DNA from: Actinacidiphila sp. DG2A-62
GTDB taxonomy: Bacteria > Actinomycetota > Actinomycetes > Streptomycetales > Streptomycetaceae
Direction: 5' to 3'
DNA length: 64,000 nt
Assembly (NCBI RefSeq): GCF_035825295.1
Contig: NZ_JAYMGI010000002.1
Coordinates: 3,291,001 to 3,355,000 of the forward strand
Part shown: in pieces, positions 61,209-64,000 of the stretch
Layout of the letters: the number at the start of each line of letters is the position of its first letter
Position numbering within the stretch: position 1 is the stretch's first letter
Notes under the pieces: model-generated
What the model was told of the DNA's origin: nothing
The model's input: only the letters and a program-made list of their open reading frames with translations
Databases searched by the model: none
Made by a program: the position numbers and the translations under genes

Positions 61209-64000
61209 ATGGAAACCAGGGCGGCGCCGGCACCGGGCCTGCGGTTCGCGGTCCTCGGTCCGGTACGCGCCTGGCGCGACGGCGAGCCGATCGCGACCGG
61301 GGCGCCGCAACAGCGCGCCCTGCTGGCCGCGTTGCTGCTGCGCGGTGGACGCACGGCCACCGCGTCGGAGCTGCTGGACGCGGTGTGGGGCGAGAGCCCG
61401 CCCAACACCGCGCTGGCCGCGCTGCGCTCGTACGCCTCCCGACTGCGCAAGGGGCTCGGTCCCACCGCGCTGGTCACCGACTCCGGCGGTTACGTCCTGC
61501 GGGTGGCCCCCGGCGCCCTGGACGCCGCGGTGGTCGAGCAGTTGGCCGTCGAGGCGGAGAAGCTCCGGCACAGCGACCCGGTGCGGGCCCGCGAACTGCT
61601 GGGCGAGGCGCTGGGGTTGTGGCACGGCGAGCCGCTGGCCGGGCTGCCGGGGCCGTACGCCGAGACGCAGCGCGCCCGGCTGGCCGAGTGGCGGCTGGGC
61701 CTGGTGGAGGCCCGCCTGGAGCTGGATCTGGACCTGGGCGCGCACGCCGAGGCGGTGTCCGAGCTGACCGCGCTGTCGGCCGAGCACCCGCTGCGCGAGC
61801 GGGTGCGCGCGCTGCTGATGCTGGCACTGTACCGCAGCGGACGGCAGGCCGAGGCGCTGGGCGTCTACGCCGACACGCGCCGGCTGCTGGCCGAGGAGCT
61901 GGGCATCGACCCGTCGGCCGAACTCGCCGACCTGCACCAGCGGATCCTGGAGGCCGACGCGGGACTGGCCGCACCGGCCGGCGGCTATCCGGGCGCGGCG
62001 GGCGAACCGGTGCGCCCCGCGCAACTGCCCGCGACCGTCGCGGACTTCACCGGACGCGAGACCGTGGTGCGCGAGCTGGGGCAGCAGTTGGCGCAGGCGT
62101 CGCTGGGCGGCGGGGTGATGGCGGTGTCGGCGGTGGCCGGCATCGGCGGCGTCGGCAAGACCACGCTCGCGGTGCACGTCGCGCACGAGGCCCGCGACGC
62201 GTTCCCCGACGGGCAGTTGTACGTCGACCTGCAGGGCACCGACGCGCGCCCGGCCGAACCGGAGGCAGTGCTCGGCGGGTTCCTGCGCGCGCTGGGCGTG
62301 CCCAACCCGGCGATCCCCGACTCGCTCGCCGAGCGCGCCGCGCTCTACCGCTCCACCCTGGACGGCCGCCGGGTGCTGGCGCTGCTGGACAACGCCTACG
62401 ACGCGGCGCAGATCCGGCAGTTGCTGCCGGGCACGCCGGGGTGCGCGGCGCTGGTGACCAGCCGGGTGCGGATGGTGGACCTGGCGGGCGCGCACCTGGT
62501 GGACCTGGACGTGATGTCGCCGGAGGAGGCGCTGCAGCTGTTCACCCGGATCGTCGGCGAGGAGCGGGTGGCCGGCGAGCGGCAGGCGGCGCTGGACGTG
62601 GTGGGTGCGTGCGGGTTCCTGCCGCTGGCGATCCGGATCGCGGCGGCCCGGCTGGCCGCGCGGCGGACCTGGACGGTCTCGGTGCTGGCCCGCAAACTCG
62701 CCGACCACCGGCGGCGGCTGGACGAGCTGCGGGCCGGCGACCTGGCGGTGAAGGCGACCTTCGCGCTCGGTTACGGTCACCTGTCGGCCGCGCAGGCGCG
62801 GGCGTTCCGGCTGCTGTCGCTGCCCGACGGGCCGGACATCTCGCTGGGGGCGGCGGCCGCGGTGCTGGACCTGGACCCGTACACCACCGAGGAGTTGCTG
62901 GAGGCGCTGGTCGACATCAGCCTCATCGAGTCCGCGGCGCCGGCCCGTTACCGCTTCCACGACCTGCTGCGGCTGTACGCGCGCGAGTGCGCTGAGCGCG
63001 ACGAACTGCCCGAGGAGCGCTGCAACGCCGTCACCCGGCTGCTGGACTACTACCTGGCCTCGGCGGCCTCCGCGTACGCGCTGGAGCGGCCGGGCGACCG
63101 GGCGCTGGGCCACCTGGCGCCGACCACCCACCCGGGGCTGCGCTTCACCGAGCGCGACGAGGCGCTGGAGTGGCTGTTCTCCGAGGCGCAGGCGCTGCTC
63201 GCGGCGATCGAGCAGGCCGCGGCCGACGGCTGCCCGAGCTCGCTGCGGCAGGCCGTCGACCTGCTGCTGGCCACCCAGGACCTGATGGAGACCGGCATCT
63301 ACGCGCGGCAGTACCAGCAGGCGGCGCGCGCGGTGGTGGCCACCGCGCAGGAGCTGGGCGAGGGACTGGTCGAGGCGCGCGGCCGGATCTGGCTGGGCCA
63401 ACTGCTGTGCCTGTCCGGGCGGTTCCCCGAGGCCGAGGAGGAGATCACCCGCGCGCACCTGCTGGGCGTGGCCGCCGAGGACCCGATGGCCAGCAGCTAC
63501 GCGCCGAACATGCGCGGCATCATCGCGCTGCACACCCGCAGGTTCGAGGAGTCGGCGGCGTACTTCACCACCGCGCTGGAGGCGTTCCGCAGCGACGGCA
63601 GCCGCTACGGCGAGGCCGCGACGCTCAGCAACCTGTCCCGGGCGCAGCTCGAACTCGGCGACACCGAGGCGGCGTTGGACGCCTCGCGACAGGTGGTGGA
63701 GATATACCGGGACCTGGGCGCGGGCTTCCGCCCGGCCAACGGCCTGTACGCGCTGGGCATCGCGCTGACCGCGACCGGCCGGCTGGACGAGGCGCTGGAG
63801 GGGCTCACCGAGGCGCTGCACGTCTTCCGCGAGGGGCGGCAGCAGTTCTGGGAGGGCATGACGCTGTTCCGGCTGGCCAAGGTGCACCTGGCGGGCGGGA
63901 GTTGGCGGCAGGCGGCGTCGCACGCGGAGCAGGCGCTGGTCATCCTGCGGGACGTCGGCGGCGAGTGGCGGGTCGCCAACGCCCTGACGGTGCTGGGCAG
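61209..64000 (+). CDS. SARP/AfsR-like regulator: BTAD, NB-ARC and TPR domains (3' end outside window)
   Basis: At least 930 residues, still open at the window end. MET RAAPAPGLRFAVLGPVRA starts an OmpR-type winged helix (about 10-95, LLLRGGRTATASELLDAVWG), followed by the BTAD domain (about 100-245, LYRSGRQAEALGVYADTRRL). An NB-ARC ATPase follows: Walker A GIGGVGKTTLAV (about 312), Walker B RVLALLDNAYDAAQIRQLLP, then LVTSRVRMVDLAGAHLV and GFLPLAIRIAAARLA. From about 690, TPR-like helices run on (FPEAEEEITRAHLLGV, YFTTALEAFRSDGSRYGEAA). ATG 61209 has an AGGGGGCAG leader. This is the AfsR architecture that activates secondary-metabolite genes; the target is unknown. Confidence 0.92.
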   Translation, partial: METRAAPAPGLRFAVLGPVRAWRDGEPIATGAPQQRALLAALLLRGGRTATASELLDAVWGESPPNTALAALRSYASRLRKGLGPTALVTDSGGYVLRVAPGALDAAVVEQLAVEAEKLRHSDPVRARELLGEALGLWHGEPLAGLPGPYAETQRARLAEWRLGLVEARLELDLDLGAHAEAVSELTALSAEHPLRERVRALLMLALYRSGRQAEALGVYADTRRLLAEELGIDPSAELADLHQRILEADAGLAAPAGGYPGAAGEPVRPAQLPATVADFTGRETVVRELGQQLAQASLGGGVMAVSAVAGIGGVGKTTLAVHVAHEARDAFPDGQLYVDLQGTDARPAEPEAVLGGFLRALGVPNPAIPDSLAERAALYRSTLDGRRVLALLDNAYDAAQIRQLLPGTPGCAALVTSRVRMVDLAGAHLVDLDVMSPEEALQLFTRIVGEERVAGERQAALDVVGACGFLPLAIRIAAARLAARRTWTVSVLARKLADHRRRLDELRAGDLAVKATFALGYGHLSAAQARAFRLLSLPDGPDISLGAAAAVLDLDPYTTEELLEALVDISLIESAAPARYRFHDLLRLYARECAERDELPEERCNAVTRLLDYYLASAASAYALERPGDRALGHLAPTTHPGLRFTERDEALEWLFSEAQALLAAIEQAAADGCPSSLRQAVDLLLATQDLMETGIYARQYQQAARAVVATAQELGEGLVEARGRIWLGQLLCLSGRFPEAEEEITRAHLLGVAAEDPMASSYAPNMRGIIALHTRRFEESAAYFTTALEAFRSDGSRYGEAATLSNLSRAQLELGDTEAALDASRQVVEIYRDLGAGFRPANGLYALGIALTATGRLDEALEGLTEALHVFREGRQQFWEGMTLFRLAKVHLAGGSWRQAASHAEQALVILRDVGGEWRVANALTVLG

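Noticed and set aside
61209..64000. Secondary-metabolite gene cluster
   Set aside because: Only the SARP-type regulator and an incomplete AMP-binding protein are present; no PKS, NRPS or tailoring genes are visible before the window ends.

Overview
The window is high-GC (about 72%) actinobacterial chromosome, almost certainly from a streptomycete (Streptomyces or a close relative). The evidence is a HrdD-type sigma factor behind a SigR-type promoter, a WhiJ-like XRE plus DUF397 pair, FbiC (coenzyme F420), an SARP/AfsR-like regulator, strong third-position G+C and a pSAM2-like integrative element in a tRNA gene.

Layout. 1-4273 (minus strand): galU, a MoeA/Glp protein, moaC, mog, a RimJ-type acetyltransferase and the first codons of a membrane protein resembling SepX/GlpR. 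The order galU-glp-rimJ-sepX makes this look like a cell-division (Glp/GlpR) and molybdenum-cofactor cluster. 4346-12345: 5-formyl-THF cyclo-ligase, a frameshifted penicillin acylase, a cation/proton antiporter, an MFS carrier, an FmdB-type zinc ribbon protein behind a CIRCE-like operator, and MTA phosphorylase. 12346-20534: a CpaB-like protein with two DnaA boxes upstream, a small acidic protein, a Cds1-like PLP enzyme, LtrA, VIT, hrdD, a GNAT enzyme, a LigB-type dioxygenase and a lipoprotein. 20595-28305: two related DHA2 efflux pumps with TetR and MarR regulators, an ABC ATPase and a membrane protein. 28551-30523: a CE1758/CE1759-type luciferase-like monooxygenase with its FMN reductase.

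30658-36303: tRNA-Arg(CCT) hosts a small (about 5.6 kb) integrative element bounded by perfect 48-bp direct repeats. It carries int-xis-rep, two tiny Cys-rich proteins, a GntR/KorSA-like regulator with three palindromic operators, and a GNAT gene. It has no FtsK-like transfer gene. 36442-48805: RluA-type pseudouridine synthase, VOC protein, PanD, a FUSC permease carrying in-frame 81-bp repeats, MarR, copZ-copA behind a CsoR-type operator, and a large D-Ala-D-Ala carboxypeptidase.

49056-64000: GPP34 protein, XRE/DUF397 pair, a MocR-type aminotransferase, a sodium:solute symporter, an ADP-ribosylglycohydrolase, fbiC with an F420-dependent LLM enzyme, a short AMP-binding protein, and an SARP/NB-ARC regulator that runs off the window.

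Quality warning. Five places (near 5375, 9715, 34389, 34445 and 38951) each read as if one base were missing from a short G or C run, breaking or mis-extending four otherwise intact genes. That pattern suggests homopolymer sequencing errors more than true gene decay. Nothing could be run here; family assignments rest on motif recognition in translated sequence.
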